64,000 nt of DNA, from contig NC_060234.1 of assembly GCF_021155775.2 (NCBI RefSeq), positions 6,210,283 to 6,274,282 of the forward strand, given 5' to 3'. Below, piece after piece: positions 1-13,638 of the stretch. The notes below the pieces were generated by a model. That model made no database searches and was not told the origin of the DNA. It saw nothing but the letters and a program-made list of their open reading frames with translations. Positions within the stretch are counted from its first letter, which is position 1. Each line of letters opens with the position of its first letter. Made by a program: the position numbers and the translations under genes. Origin of the DNA: Neodiprion pinetum. Its lineage: Eukaryota; Arthropoda; Insecta; Hymenoptera; Diprionidae.

Positions 1-2443
1 TCAAGTTGCCGAGACAAACGTTACGAAATGCTTTTGTGGTGAGTTGAAATTGTCATTTTTTTTTCTCGGTTTTCATTCCGTTGAAACAAAAATTGTAATC
101 AGCCGTTACTTTGACTTGGAGATATTTAGTATCTATCTAAATTGTACAAGATATCATGCAGAAGCAAATACGAAGAAGCAGCTTTCGGTCTTTGCAAAAA
201 AATAATCATACCGCGTTTCAATTTCAAGCCGAAGAAGTGCAGAAGATATAATTCAAGGCACAAGTTTCAATTATGAGAAATTCTCATCGATTTTTCGAAA
301 AAGTTTTACAAAAATATCACAATTTTAACCACAAAAGCAGTAAAATTATTTTATTACATAATTCACGTCTGAGTTCGTATTGCATTAATAAAAAAATCCG
401 AACGGATTTCAACTTTTTACTATCAAATTCCGAGTGACAAGGAAAAACGTTTTGAAATCGTAAATACTTCGGGAAATAATATAGAAGGGACGGTTTGAGC
501 GATGACAATGGCCGTTGCCGTGACAGAAATTCCGGGAAACGTGTCGCTTGTCAAGGGTGAAGGGGGTATAATTGCGGTTATGTCGAACTAAAAACGAACG
601 CAATCAAAACACAATCAGTGCTAATTGAGTAATTAATATTTAATCAGTGTCCGGTGCACAGCTTGCCGTTGATGCCGGTGCTGCATCAACCAGGCTCAAG
701 AGGCGATCTCTGATGCAGCTGATCCTCTTTTAATTGGTTCGGTTTTTTTGCAGTTTTTTAACCACCGTATTCGTCATACGTCAATTGTTTTACAAACGAC
801 GAACGGACAACGAGAAGCAAAACTCGGCGTGAAGCCCTGCAAGGTTTTTTTTCACTTTGTTCATTCGGAATTCAATTCAAACTCGATTCAATTTGCTGGG
901 AGAAGATTTCGTATTTATACCAGCAAACGGCTCGTGATATTAGGTGCTACGTGATTCGTTTCATTATTTCCTGATAAAATAGTCACTCGTTGTGAAATTG
1001 CTTTTCATCCAACGTCCCGATGGATTATAATATGTTAATTGAATGAGATTGGCAAATTATTTCATTTCAATATTTTCGTCGACAATTTGTCGATTGGGAA
1101 TTCATTGAAGCATTGATTTACTCTAAGAAAACAATTTTTCTTTTTTTTTTTTTAACAAATAATTTTTATACTTGTCAAGTTGATATATTATTCTTGTTGT
1201 CACAAACTGTGTTCGTATTGCACATGCTATTCTAGCTAGTCAAATGAATTTGATCAATTCTAGGCACGAGTACAACCGTTAAACGTGATTAGGCAACATT
1301 TTTTGTTGGGTTCGATCAACGAATTGATACTTGGTGGGAACAAATGACGCCAGAAATAATTATACAATCTACCGCAAAATAGTTTCAACACTTTCAGGTT
1401 CAGTAGAAAGAAATTTGTTTCTACAAATCGAATTGTAAAAACCGTCGTTTTGTGTAATAGAAATAAACGGTCAAATGCGAAACTGATTTTAATTGCAATG
1501 AATTTCACTACAGATGTAAAAATTTTGATTTGTAAACGGAAAATTAGGCGAAGAATTTTTACATATCATCATTCGGTTTTTAAAATTTTGGAATCAGAGA
1601 GTTTTTCCAGTTAAAATTACGTGTAATGTTATTTTTGTAACATGATTAATAACGGCATTATAAGTTAATTAGATATAACTCTGAATTCATAATTTCTTTT
1701 CGATCTATTCGTTGAATCAAAAATACGTGTTACGTCAAATTTTTACACGAGTTAACGTAATAATTCATTTATCTTGCATCAAAAATACATTAGATCCATC
1801 ATAAGAAGGTTTCGGGTGATTCTCAGAGATTTTATTTCCGAATAAAAACAAATAATAATTCATCAGAATCGGAAAATAGCGTTCTTCGATCAATAAAAGA
1901 GCAAAATTATTCAATAACGCGATTTTCTTTAAACCCTCAGAAATCGACCATTTTAATTGTAAGATCAACTTTTAACCAACTTCGTGTCACAGATTTATTT
2001 CCATTTCGTGAAATTTTCTACCAGACTGTACTTGTCTCTAAAATTGTTCTAAAATTTTCGCAAGATATCCGTCGTTTCGGCATGAAATCCCGGTTTGTAA
2101 ACATTCGCGCGTGTCATGATAGAAGACGCGTCGCGTGCGAGATTTACACACAACATGATCCACACAAGTAGGAACGGCGTGTTAGATAATCGCATCGCGC
2201 GTATCTCCTCGTCCATCTCGAATCGTCAAAGTCAGATGCGAAGGAATCCGAGTGAAGGAAAAAAAAAAAATAAAAATAAAAAAAAATAATAAACGTCGAC
2301 GAACCCGTCTGATCATGGTATCCAAGAGTTAAGAATCCCGAAAAGATCCTTCCGAGATCAGGAATCGAATACCGGAATTAATCCTCCAGATATTGTTTCC
2401 ACCACGCTTTATTACAGCACTATAAATGAGCACAAGACATCGT
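1..2443. other. Noncoding AT-rich DNA, no gene seen
   Basis: Short random open frames only, on both strands, with stop codons at the density expected for AT-rich DNA. There is an A-rich tract near 2257-2292 and a T-run near 1139-1153. I see no splice-bounded open frame, no RNA gene and no inverted repeat longer than about 20 bases. Confidence 0.6.
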
Positions 2444-2651
2444 GTTGGAGTTGGTAACGTTATCCGTAACGATTCGTGCTTGAGGAAAAACCGTTATTTC
2501 ATAATTTTCGAACTGTTTGAAACTCGTTAAACGGTGATGAAGGAAAACAAGCTTGTATTTTGCAATCCTAGTTACTTAAAAATTATTGTTACTGTAAGAA
2601 GATATTGATTTTTTCTCAACGTTACGTTACAATAACGTTACCAACTTCAAC
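2444..2651. mobile_element. Small fold-back element (MITE-like), family A copy 1
   Basis: The left end reads GTTGGAGTTGGTAACGTTAT and the reverse complement of the right end reads GTTGAAGTTGGTAACGTTAT, so the element has terminal inverted repeats of at least 20 bases. Its length of about 208 bp and lack of any coding frame fit a non-autonomous DNA transposon (MITE). The same end sequence recurs near 47254, which argues for a mobile family rather than a chance palindrome. A target-site duplication cannot be assigned with certainty: a TCGT-like tetramer is near both ends, but not in perfect register. Confidence 0.6.
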
Positions 2652-3809
2652 CTCGTCCCAAGATGGATCACCTATCCTCACCCTCTGAGGTGGTTAGCTA
2701 GTTCTGTACCGTCAAACAAACACGTTTTTCACCGATATTATATCCTCCCGCACTTCCGCAGGAATTCGACGTCCCACCGCTCACAGGTTCGCTGATCCAA
2801 ACGATCGCACGACAGGATCCGATCTATAGATTTTTTCCCCGTTCTCTTCCTGTTTTCACCGGACCACAAATCACCGCTTTCCGGAATCGGATAAACACAG
2901 GTCAGACAATCATTGCGCGCGCGATGCTGAGATCGACCTGCGGCCACTTCTGAGACCGGGAACCGACGTGTGTTTCTCACCGAAAGGATAAACTCTCCTC
3001 ACCGATGTTGCCACGTCCTCTCGAACCGAGAGGATCGCGCTACCTGTACACGGGTAAAAAATCACTCCAGCGGAACGCCGAGAACGATGAAAAAATTTTC
3101 ACCAATTTTCCTTTTCCTTTTCCCCTTTACTTCCGGTTTATCACCGTGCTGCAGATTTCTGCAGTCCCTGTTTTTTCACAGTCGAGCTCATCGCGTTGCC
3201 TCTCCGATTCAAATATTTAGCTTAATTTATGTGCTACTGATTGTTTTTTTGGAGAGTAACTCGAACTATCGATGGACAGATTTCGCGGACGAATTGCGAA
3301 AAATGCGGAACCCGATGAACCGCAACGATCCAAGACTACCACGTGGGCCATTTTATTTCGTGACGATTGTAACCGGATCGTTAACCGCGGGCTGCACGAA
3401 TTCTTTACCGCCGAGCACAATTCACTCGGAATCTGGTCCGACCCAGTCTGAGTAGTTTTCAACGTCGTGCTTGGCCCTCCTTCCACCAACTCCTCCTCCG
3501 ATCTCCTCTTTCTTCTTTTCTCGTTTTTTCAGCGAGGTAATGATCGTACGCGGTCGCGAGGCCGTCGATCCTTACCGATCCTTTTTCGATTGTACCATTT
3601 GCGTAGGGTAACTTACCACAATTTGATCGATTGTCAGTTATTTCGATCGATTTATCCGACGCTAAGCTTCGGCGGTACGGTAAGCAGTCGGTAACTGTTA
3701 TCAACGAAGTACGTAGTTGATGATTTACCAGTCAATTAAACGCTTTTTCGATTCAACCTCCAATTTATTAGACTAATTAATCGATCACCGCAAAAATACG
3801 ACCTGAATA
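2652..3809. other. GC-richer patch, possible 5' leader or promoter of the exon at 3810
   Basis: This stretch is visibly richer in G, C and CpG than its flanks, so several frames stay open together (for example + 2970-3455 and - 3217-3489), none with a recognisable domain. It ends directly upstream of an ATG that starts a signal-peptide-like frame. It may hold the promoter and 5' untranslated region of that gene. This is inferred from position and composition; I see no convincing TATA box. Confidence 0.25.
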
Positions 3810-3867
3810 ATGTTGGTTTACACGAAATTGGCAATAATTTTCATCCTTTTACCACGAGACGCGGTCG
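3810..3867 (+). CDS. Candidate first coding exon: signal-peptide-like leader, partial gene
   Basis: The ATG at 3810 has an A at -3, as favoured in insects. It opens a 19-codon frame starting MLVYTK, followed by the hydrophobic core LAIIFILLP and a short polar end (RDAV). The exon stops with one base of the next codon (phase 1) at the donor G|GTAAGT at 3867/3868. A secretory signal exon ending in phase 1 before a long intron is common in insect secreted and cell-surface protein genes, including immunoglobulin-superfamily adhesion molecules. I cannot name the protein, because the mature part is not recognisable in this window. The GC-richer DNA just upstream could be its leader. The alternative is a chance combination of a hydrophobic frame and a donor, which a window this size could contain. 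Confidence 0.35.
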
Positions 3868-6382
3868 GTAAGTTGTTTCCATCAATCGATACAGATCAAA
3901 AAGATTTGTATTTCTTAAGACAGTACTATCGAATGAAATCTAATGAAATGCACCTGTGTTATCATGTATTGTAAACTTGATTTTGTAACTTTTTCTTGTG
4001 AACGATCTAATAGATCATTTTAATTGATCATCTGACTCGTAAGATAATGGCACACAGGCTACCGACGGATGGTAAGCAAACTTTATTAACGCAGGCTGAC
4101 AGTTGGATTAGGATATGAATTGATAAATTGAAAGATTTCCATTTTGATGAACTATTTTAAATCTACCCAGATTTTTAGTAAAATTCATCCGAGTATAGTA
4201 TTCCATTATATTTCTGTTCAATGCGTTGAAGTTTGACAGTTGATTTTTTCTCACAACCAACGTAATGAGACCAGGAAAATGTTGAAAAAAAATCTTTTAA
4301 GAACAATAAAGTGTTACACAATTTCGCTATTCACTAAAATTATAAAATCGCAAAAACACATAGAATTGTCGCCAATCTTAGAGTCATATGCCTTGCTCTA
4401 CTCTCTTGCTTATCCAAGTCCCAAAGAAATTATTACCGCATTATCTCCCGGTGAAAACTCGGTTGAATGCGGAGTGGTTCGGCTTTGACGCAATTTTGTT
4501 TTAGTCAGAGTTCCGTAGAGGGTCTATAAGCAGCTTGGCAGTTACCTCGGTGTTTTCTTTCTTCATTCCTAGCTGTCTTTTTCCTTCCCCTCAATTTCTT
4601 TTTCTCCGTATACAATGGTTGAATGTGAAAAGAATTTTTCATCGTCTACATATTGCATTGAGCCACAGGATTTCTGTATACCACAGAGCATGCCTACATA
4701 CACGAACCTTTCATAGAACTTGATACTAATTCATTTTGAATAACCCGACGACGAACGACGACGACAAGTTGAAACGTCTTTGAAAAAATATCCTTTTCAA
4801 ATATTCTCTAACTCTACGATTATTCTCAGATCGTTTTATTCTGAATTATACCTAATTAACTTATACTCGTTCAGACTAGCTCGCGAGGTTCCCAGCCGAA
4901 TGATAATCGCATTCCGGATAAAATCCGATTCGTAATTACCTGCAGGCATCCATCGAACTCGGGCGAATTGAAGAGTTGGAGCCTATATTTCAACTGCAAA
5001 TCCCGAAGCGTGAAAACTTATACGATGATTGGAAATTCAATTTATTCGGATTCAATGTACCGACTACATTCAAATTCTACCGATAAATCGGGCCGTTCCT
5101 ACAAAATTCACTATTTCCAGACTCTCGTCATCTATGATTTTTCTGAATCGATTTTTTTAGCTGCAAACTGCTTTCTGTAAAGGTTGAAAAAAAAATTTCG
5201 AACGTGTTTTAGTTACGATTCTTTGAAATTCAAAGTACAAATAATGCGAATATTATACATTCACAATATTTTAGCAAAGTTCCGTACTCCGAATCCGGAC
5301 ATTTTGTGATATTGAAAGAAGCAGCATCAACGAATACGACTCGAATCATCAATTGTGTTAATTTCCATCAGTGTACTCACATTTTAGAAATTATAAAAAC
5401 TCATCAACGTTTTCACAGAAGATGGGAAAAGTGTTTGAGAATTTGTTCAAGGGTGACTAAATAGCTGAAATGTGAGTTTAAAAGAGTTGATTGCCTGTTC
5501 GAACAACGGGAAAAATGGAGTTTTTTGGATTTTTCGGGCAAATCGATTCATTTTCTAACATAAATCCTGCGATTTAATCGGTCGCTGTGCGCATCGTAAT
5601 TTCTGTTCACTCGGTCGTGAAACAAAAATGTTCAGTCTTGTAATTTTTTGCTCATAACTAATTGACGGGTTTTTGCTCCAACGTTTCCTCCACCGACGAA
5701 TGGCAATTCGCCAGGTACAGACGCGTGAGTATGCATAAAGACATATTTGTGAAACAAGGTTCTTGCGTTTCACGGCTCACCTCGCGGCGTAGACAATGAG
5801 CCAGCAGGGGCCAGAAGCTTGGAAAACACACCTGATAATTACTATTCGAGGTGAAAAGACTTGCGCGTCGGTAACATAATTATCCCAGGCAGCCTCTAGG
5901 TGGGCATTGTTACTTCAGCGTCGCTTTTTCTTCCCTTCCTTCCGCCATGGATTTATTTTTAATTCAGCTCGGCCGGCTGTACTAATTGTGTTACGGAATT
6001 ATAACAGCAATTTTGTTTTTTTTTTTTTTTTTTTTTTTTTCTTCATCAAAAACCACGGTGTATATTAATCTTGACATTTTAAAATCGTTTATTATGTACT
6101 TACGCGGTGCCTGAAATACGTACAGATAATTTCTAATATTAATATTTGTGTTTAGGATATTGTTAAAAAGAAACGATTATTTATTCACAGATTTCTATTG
6201 TTTTCACACCGTATACGAAAACTTTTGAAGGTTTGCCGAATTACAGAAATTTTGAGAGATTTTTTTTCATCGGCAATAGATTTTGATGCGCAAAAATAGA
6301 ACTTTAGTGAGAAAAATTTTTTTTGTTTGATAAAATTGTTAGAAAATTGTAGCAAAATGGGTATTCTGTGAAATAACAATTT
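3868..6382. other. Intron-like noncoding DNA
   Basis: AT-rich DNA without a splice-bounded open frame. It contains a GAC-type triplet run near 4745-4765 and a 25-base T-run at 6016-6040. If the exon at 3810 is real, this is the start of its first intron. Confidence 0.5.
6016..6040. repeat. Poly-T tract (25 T)
   Basis: Uninterrupted run of 25 T following TTTTG. It is simple low-complexity sequence with no adjacent retroelement body that I can recognise. Confidence 0.95.
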
Positions 6383-6665
6383 AAGTATTTTTAGAATTAC
6401 AGGAAACCGTGTTACAAGCAACTATTTAGTATTATCATATTCGCACCATTCAATTCGTTTGTTTAATTTACTCAACTTTCTTTTTTATCTAAACAAGGCT
6501 TTAACATCAATCTATTGCTGTAACAACATAAATTACAAAAAATGTAGCAACGCCAACGAGACCTCCAGCAGATTGCAGCTGCAAAACTTATTCTTCACAT
6601 TTTTTATCGGAAAGAAATAAATTTCTCGATTGCCGTAAAAAATAAAAATATAACTTATGATACAA
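6383..6665 (+). repeat. Dispersed repeat family B, copy 1 (most diverged)
   Basis: The segment from GAATTACAGG through the TTTACTC...AACTTTC block, the CTTTAACATCAATCTATTGCTG core and the later TGCCGTAAAAAATAAAAATA block aligns in order with copies at 15485-15894, 40511-40793 and 59303-59703. All four are in the same orientation. There is no coding frame and no clear terminal inverted repeat, so the class is unknown (an old non-autonomous element or a fragment of a larger one). Confidence 0.5.
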
Positions 6666-9600
6666 TAAAAATGATCGTTAATCGAATGATTGCAGCTTAA
6701 CACAGTAAATCTGTTACTTTTTCGCTGAATTTCAGCAACCTTACATCCGTACACAATCCCCTCAGCAAAGTGTACCTACATAACAGTTAGGTTATGTAAA
6801 TAAATCAATTCAGAAATCTTGTAGAAGATAGAAATAAAATGAAGAAGCTTCATTCAGAAACGATACGTGACCGGACATCTTACGTCATCAAATCGTCGCC
6901 ATATTGGATCAGATTATCGAACAGTGCGTCGTGAAGTTTGCGTCTATTAGAACGGCGCATCGATCAATCGCTACGCGATCGACGCGCCATCTGCCGAGCC
7001 TCGGAGAAGATCGCGCGTTGACCCGCGTAGTTTGAAACAGCATTGAGCCTTCTTACGTTCTGTTTAAGTATATTCAACAATTGTATAAATAAAAATTTCC
7101 TCTGATCAAAGCTCGGCATGTCCGAGCGGGTAAATTTCCAGATGTCATCGGAGTTGTCGAGTAACCGCAAACTGTGGATATATATACGCGTATGCGCCTA
7201 GGACATACATCCACAAGCGGTCAGGGATGGTCTCTATTCATCGGAACATAATGGGATTCTATACTGTGGTGGATCGGGGCTGCGGGTTGCGATGATTCGA
7301 GGGAGATTTCTGCAGACTGTTACTCTCTCGCGAACGAACAAACGTCGTTGCCTTCACACCCCGCGTGCAAGCGCGGAGAGCACAACTAGGTGTAAGCTCC
7401 ATTCGCGTCGATGCAGACACGGAAGCTTTTATGTACGCATGCGGGACAGACATGCGAGTGCGGTCATTGTCCGCGTGTTGATAGGGCGAATGTCTCCGCA
7501 TTCATGGTACATTTGACACGTACCCATTGTCCCGGGTTCCATTCAAACAACACATCTCTCTCCATCCACTCCGCGTATTCCATTATGGGTAATTTTTTGA
7601 AGAGGCACAAGTTGCGCCCTCAAAAAATATTTCTCTCGTTCACCGGAGAGGCGCGGTTTTCAAAAGAACTTGACTAATCATTGAATGTTGGGTGTTTTTC
7701 ATCAGAATTGGTTGCCGTCTGATCAATTTTCGCAGTCGTGAATCAGGTCTCAACATTTTTAAACTCCAATGATTTGACGGTTTTTTTCAATGATTTTTTG
7801 GTGTGTGAGAACACTGGAGTATTATACAGCAAACTATCACAGAAAGTAATCCAATTGAACTGTAAACACTTTGCCAGAGTTACCGCAAGTACAGTTTTCG
7901 ATCATTGTTTTAGTGTTGCATAATGTAACACCAAAATTTTGAAAGATTCTACACGGTATGTGAAATCTGTGCACTTCTTGGCATCTAAAAATCTTATAAA
8001 ATTGTAAGTGACGTAACAGGATTTCACTTGATTTCAAACACTGACAATTTTCAATGATTTCAATTTTGAAATCGCTTATTTGAATCGATAAAACATCGTC
8101 ATTTTTATCACAAGATCCTGTTGAGTGGTTTTTTTTACGGTCACAGTGACGAGGATCAAGGTATTAGAATCGTTGAATTCAGAATCGCCGACGGTAGGTT
8201 TGTAAAAATTTCACCGTAACCCTTTCAAGAAAATAAGGTAAATTGCAAAAGGAGAAAATAAAAAAATGAAGAAATCCTACCTTTCAGAGGTGGATTGCTG
8301 ATTTAATCAGAGGGTCTTGAATAAGTCATGAGGAAAGTAATCACGAGATGATACTCGGGAAAACCTAGAAAGAACGAAAAGCTCGAGACGTTCTCTCCGG
8401 GCATTAACATATCGTGGATATTGATGAAATAGGAGAAAGGATTCCCCTTCTAATTCCTGTCTCTTCCCCTCGCTTTAACCCGTCCATTTTTTCCGCTTCC
8501 TTGCTAGACAACGATGAAACGTTATGGAGTATGGTTTCGGAAATGGCGAAGTCAATAAACGCCGACCGGTCCGCATAAATTTTGCGATCCGAAAGCGGAG
8601 TCGAGGATCGAGTGCCTGGAAGGGAAGCCGCGAATGTCTTATCTGCAAGCACGAAGGGGAGCTTCGTACTTCCCTGCCTAGCCTCGAGCCCGTTTCTGCA
8701 CATTTGAATAATATGACGTCACTTGACAGACCCTCCCGTGAGCCTTGGCTGAAAGGCAGACAGGGCCAGAAGTGCATAGGAAATTTTGCATTTAATAACG
8801 AACGGATCGGATTTTACTTTCTCGGCTCTCTCCCGATTTTTTATTATCTCCGCAACTGCAACCTGCACAGCTTTCGATCTTGAATTTTGAGAAAAATGAT
8901 TTTCTTTTACGTTTCCTCATCCCTCGGATGCACTGAATTCACCTTTTTGTATATTTTTTTTTTTTAATTCAACGCACTGTTCAACTCCGCATCTAGAGAA
9001 ATTTTTAACTGTTAGATTAGAGGCAAATGCTAAGAATTTATTAAACGCGTCTCAACTGCAAGGGTCATTTATGAATAATTGGGGCTACACCCTGAGCTTT
9101 GCTTGCAAGCTTTAGCATGTTTCGAGCTCTAAATGCAGCCTGATAAAGGACAAAGAAGAAAATTAGTCAAATTATTCTTTTATGGCGACTTTAGCTATCT
9201 GAAAATAATTGTAGCGATACATGAATTTCTTTTTCATCCATTCGCTGTATTTTTTTTTTTTTTTTTTTCTTCATCATCATTCATCATTCAACTATTGAAC
9301 CAACTTTTCGTTCGTTACTGTGACAGTCGAACAAGTATAATGTGAACGAAAACAATAGTTAAGAAATTGTATTTTCTCAGCGAAATTACGGACGAGAATT
9401 CGATTGATTTTCACAATTCTACATAAAAAATCATTTCCTGCGATTGGCTTTCTGTACACCGTGCGAATAAAATATCATCCTCATTGTAACGCAGAAAACA
9501 GTCTTAAAAAAGTGTTTTGATAAGAAATCAATACTGCTCATTAAACTTTTTTCTAGATAATCGTACATCAAGTTCTTATTAATTCATCTTATCTGAAAGC

Positions 9601-10820
9601 TCCATAAATCTTTTTAAACGAGTGCTCAGATATCGGCGCGTAATTTCAAATCGATTCACAATAAATCAAAATCAGGTAGAATAGTTTGACTTCATTCTAC
9701 AATGGCTGATGTTATTCAAAAGTCTGTCTTCCAAATAGTCTCTCGGACAGATTTTAATTTTCATCCAGTAGTCAATTCAATCTGTCGTTGTTTGATTCTA
9801 ATCAATACCAAAAGTTCTTCCACTGAATTTGCAGAGAAGAATCTTTCGAATAAGACGAGTACCTAAGTACATTCACATAAAATAAAATATCCAACGCATA
9901 TCAACTAGACTTCCAACGTTTTTGAAGCGATCCGAAACGAAGCATCGAACCCCAATCTTTTGTTCAACGATTCCGGTATTTTCTGTTTTGGTACTCTTAA
10001 AGGAGCCTTTACGGATGCAAAGTGTCGATTGTAGGCCAATCAGCCTGATCCTTGAGGCTTTCAGAATCGTGGAACACGAGAGAACGATATCAGCCACGCT
10101 CTGACGCGGTTCCATTGAAACGACACAGGGTCGATGCGTAAGTCTTCTCAGCGAAAGTCGATGTCGAGGTTTCGTATGTTTGAATTGGCGCAGTCTGCGG
10201 AAATGCCGTTAATGGATTTTCGCCTGCTGTGCAGGACACGTAACATTGATAACGTCCGTAACTGCGGCTGCCCTTCGAAAATTCACCCTGGTGCGGATTC
10301 TTTGAACGCCAAGCTAGAAGACGGCGTCCGCTGCCTCTGACAGCCGACAGCCTTCGACTATACGCACTTTGTCCTTACTCCATGGGGTGTGGGGGTGGAG
10401 GTGTGGGTGTATTCACCTTTTCGCGACAAGTGGGCCTATTCAAAGTCCTCTTCAACTTCGGTCGGCTCGATTCTAAAGAGATCGCGAAGCCCTTCCGAAA
10501 CACGCAAAACCTCGCGACTGTGCAGCGCGCGGTGCGTCTGGCTCTTGAGGATTTCCCAATGCGCTAGGAAAGATGAAAGGAGTCGGTGAAAACAGACGAA
10601 TCATCGTTCGGCTCGATGCCTAGGGTACAAAGTCGAAATCGAGTTTCACGAAATCGGGATCGAAAATTCGCGAATTGAAAAAAATAATTCAGAATTCACC
10701 AACTATCTTGTCCGCAATGGGAAAAAATTTCATCTACGTTTTACTTACCAGAAAATTATACTGCTCAAGCGGTTATAATGGTTTAAATAATCGAAAACAC
10801 CACAATACCGTCCGTAAATT
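6666..10820. other. Noncoding DNA with no recognised gene
   Basis: Mixed AT-rich and moderately GC-rich DNA (about 6.9-7.6 kb and 8.4-8.8 kb are richer). Open frames of 60-119 codons occur on both strands but overlap one another and carry no motif. A TATATATA stretch near 7181 and a tRNA-like A-box phrase near 7117 were considered and not accepted. A poly-T run lies at about 9250-9268. Confidence 0.5.
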
Positions 10821-11740
10821 CGGTATCGCCTATCGAATTTTCGATCGGAACAAAAAGTTCGATATCTCGGCAAAAACAAAAAGAAAAAGAATTACGTAAA
10901 GAAACGATTAAGGTCACATTTGAACGAAGAACGAATCTGCTTCATTATCTTTTTTTGCAACATTCTTTACGATTTTTCTAGCACACACTAGGTCATGTTG
11001 AAGATGGTTTTTTGTGATCTTACATTCATAAAATTGCGTGTAATTTTTTGGGGAATAGTAGGTAAATATTTCCTCAGAAGGAATTTGATAAGCGTGAGTT
11101 TCAGCTTTGATTCCGTATTTCGAAAAATTTCTGCAATCTTTTAATGCAAGGTTATTCAACTTTTTGTGCAGAAGTCAAGTTTTCCGAAAATCCATCGTAA
11201 TTCGAGCCTATCGGGTTGAAAATCGAATCTCAAGAAGGAAAAAAGTTGCGTTGTTATATTTTGAACGTGTTGAAATTTTTTCAGAATTTTTTTTAGAAAT
11301 TTCTATACAACCAAAAAAAAAAGTTGACATTTGATTTAAAAATACCATAGTTTTTAAGTTACGATGGGTTTTCCAAAAACTGAACTAATGTACAAAAAGT
11401 GGGATAAATTCGCAAGAAATTCGGTAACAAACGAAATCGAAACAGAATCTCGCCCTGTTTGAAATTCTATTGAGAAAAAATCTTTATTGCTACTTTCGAA
11501 GAAATGAAGCGGCTCTTTAAGAAAGTTGTAAAATTCCAGAAAAAAAAGCGACATGTATAACATCACCTAATGTGTCCTAAACAGGTTGTGGACAATTTCG
11601 AAAAAAGGTAACGAAGCTGATTCTTTCTACTTTCAAATACGATCCGGAACATTTACTTACACCTTTTTTTGCCCGAGATATCTAACTTTTTATGACAATT
11701 GAAAATTCGAAAAGTGATCGCGAGCTTATAGACGATACTG
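10821..11740. mobile_element. Long fold-back element, about 0.9 kb
   Basis: The left arm begins CGGTATCGCC and soon reads AAAAAGTTCGATATCTCGG. The reverse complement of the right arm begins CAGTATCGTC and reads AAAAAGTTAGATATCTCGG. The match continues inward with moderate divergence: an ACACTAGGTCATGTTG-like block on the left pairs with ACATTAGGTGATGTTA on the right, and a TTTCCGAAAATCCATCGTAA block near 11180-11205 pairs with sequence near 11360. Arms are about 390 bases each around a loop of about 150 bases. No coding frame is conserved. This is a fold-back type repeat or an old inverted duplication; I cannot assign a superfamily or a target duplication. Confidence 0.65.
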
Positions 11741-12084
11741 TATTTTTTGGTTTCTGCAGCGTTAAATACCTATGAAATTGACTTAATTTTTGTTACCCAA
11801 ATCTAGATGTTTCGGTTAATTATGAAAATGTTACTAGAAATTCATTTTATCTCTGCAAGATGCCAATTGGAGAAGAAGAATCGAAGAACGTACAGCGTAG
11901 AGGGTGGAGATAATTGTCGAGGAAAAGACTGTGTCTCTTTAGCTGAAAGGAAGCTCAGGGCGACGAAATTCGGCAGAGATAGCCGTGAAGTTCAACGAAG
12001 CGAGAAGTGCTTCGAGATTCCGGAAGCTGCGCGTTTTTAACGTCACCCTTGGCTAGACACAATACTCTAGAATGTTGTTATAAG

Positions 12085-12268
12085 AATAAGGTCGAATGTC
12101 CATATAATTTGAATTCATCGAATGAAATGAATTCTCCTTAATTTTATCAGTCGTTGAAATTGACGTCAATCGAATTCATAAATAATTAAAAAAGTATTTT
12201 ATTAATTGAAGAAAATATGCGAACCATTCAAATAGTTGAACCCATCGATACAAGAGTCATTAAATTAT
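12085..12268 (+). repeat. Direct duplication C, copy 1
   Basis: Starts AATAAGGTCGAATGTCC and contains GAATTCATCGAATGA, a TCAGTCGTTGAAATTGACGTCAATCG-type block and ACCATTCAAATAGTTG. The segment at 13639-13807 carries the same blocks in the same order with scattered substitutions and small indels. It is noncoding and its origin is unknown. Confidence 0.6.
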
Positions 12269-13638
12269 ATTATACTCCAAAAGAAAATCTTCTGTAATCC
12301 GATATTCGCATCTAATTCTCAATTATCGGTGTACCTGTTTTTGAAAAAATTGCTATCTGCTTTAATTTTTTCCCCTCATCTCTTAACATAGAAAGCCTTC
12401 TTTGAACAGTTACGCAGTAAAAATTCTACGTTTCCCAAAGTCTGGCGACGAATATTTTATAGAAAATAGTTTCATGTTTTTCTCGAACTCGAGATGTTAG
12501 GAATTTTATTGTACCCATAATTCGGGGATTGAAATATTCTACTGGACTTGTAATGTGTAGAAGGAGACTGTCTGGATTCTGAGAACTGCGAGACCAGATA
12601 AATGCAGGAAAAATAAAAGTTTTGAAGAGATAATAGTTTCATACTTTAGATTGTTTGTTGCTAAAAATGTCAAAAGATGTGTAAAAATCTGTTCCTCTTC
12701 TGTATGATTGAAATTCTTGTAAGACACGATGTAATCAAGAATTCAACGATATTCAAGTCTGGGAATTTTCTTTCCTCTTACTTTTCTCTTTCTTAATGCT
12801 TAAAAGTTTTTCATTGAAACATACGAACAGTAAATTATGACTGCTCGACAAAGAAATTTCTCAAATTAAAAAAGAGTTGCACAAAACGATATCGATTTAT
12901 TTTCCAGCATTTTGTACATGAACTTTGATAGAGAGTTTCTCAATGTATCAAAATTCACGATGATTAAGGTGGAATTAGTGACAATGGTATTTTAGTAATA
13001 GTATTTTTGTATAATAACAGGGGAAAATCTAAAAGTAATAATAGATTATACGCGTATTGTATATATGTGAGCGCATTTTAATAGCTCGAGGTATAATTTT
13101 GTATGGATGAAAAGATTCTTTGCATCGCAACTGCAGCAGCTTGCACGGAGTCTCTACATTGCAGTTCAGCATTATGCGCGGTACATGTTTATGCTCTAGG
13201 TTTGCATTGGCACTAAAAAAATAATACCTACCTCTCACAGTCGACGTGTGAATGGGAATATATCCATGGAAACTTGTCGCTTAACTGTACCTCATATTGT
13301 ACGTATAATATTGTATGCCCTGAAAGTTTTCAATACTACTGGGCCACGGTTTCGCGCCTCGGGAAAAAAACAAGGTGGCGTTGCAATAATGAGTTCTTAT
13401 TTTATAACGTATTTTTCAAGCTCGAACGGACATTTTCAGAAACTCGAGTACGCGTTTTGAAAAAATGCGAAGTCACCTTTACTCGATTAAATTTGTTGAA
13501 ACGCTTATACGAGGAACTAGGAAAACTCGTGCCAGCGTCGACTTGGTTTTTCATTTCCTTGAAATCATGTTTGACTGACTGTGACAAAATGCATTCCTGG
13601 TTTAATATCGACTATAAAACTAAATTATCTGTAATAGC

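Noticed and set aside
7110..7170. Phrase TGTCCGAGCGGGTAAATTTCCAGA, similar to the 5' part (A box) of tRNA-Leu/Ser
   Set aside because: No B box (GGTTCGAAT-type) or closing acceptor stem is found in the following 80 bases, and the arms do not pair as a cloverleaf.
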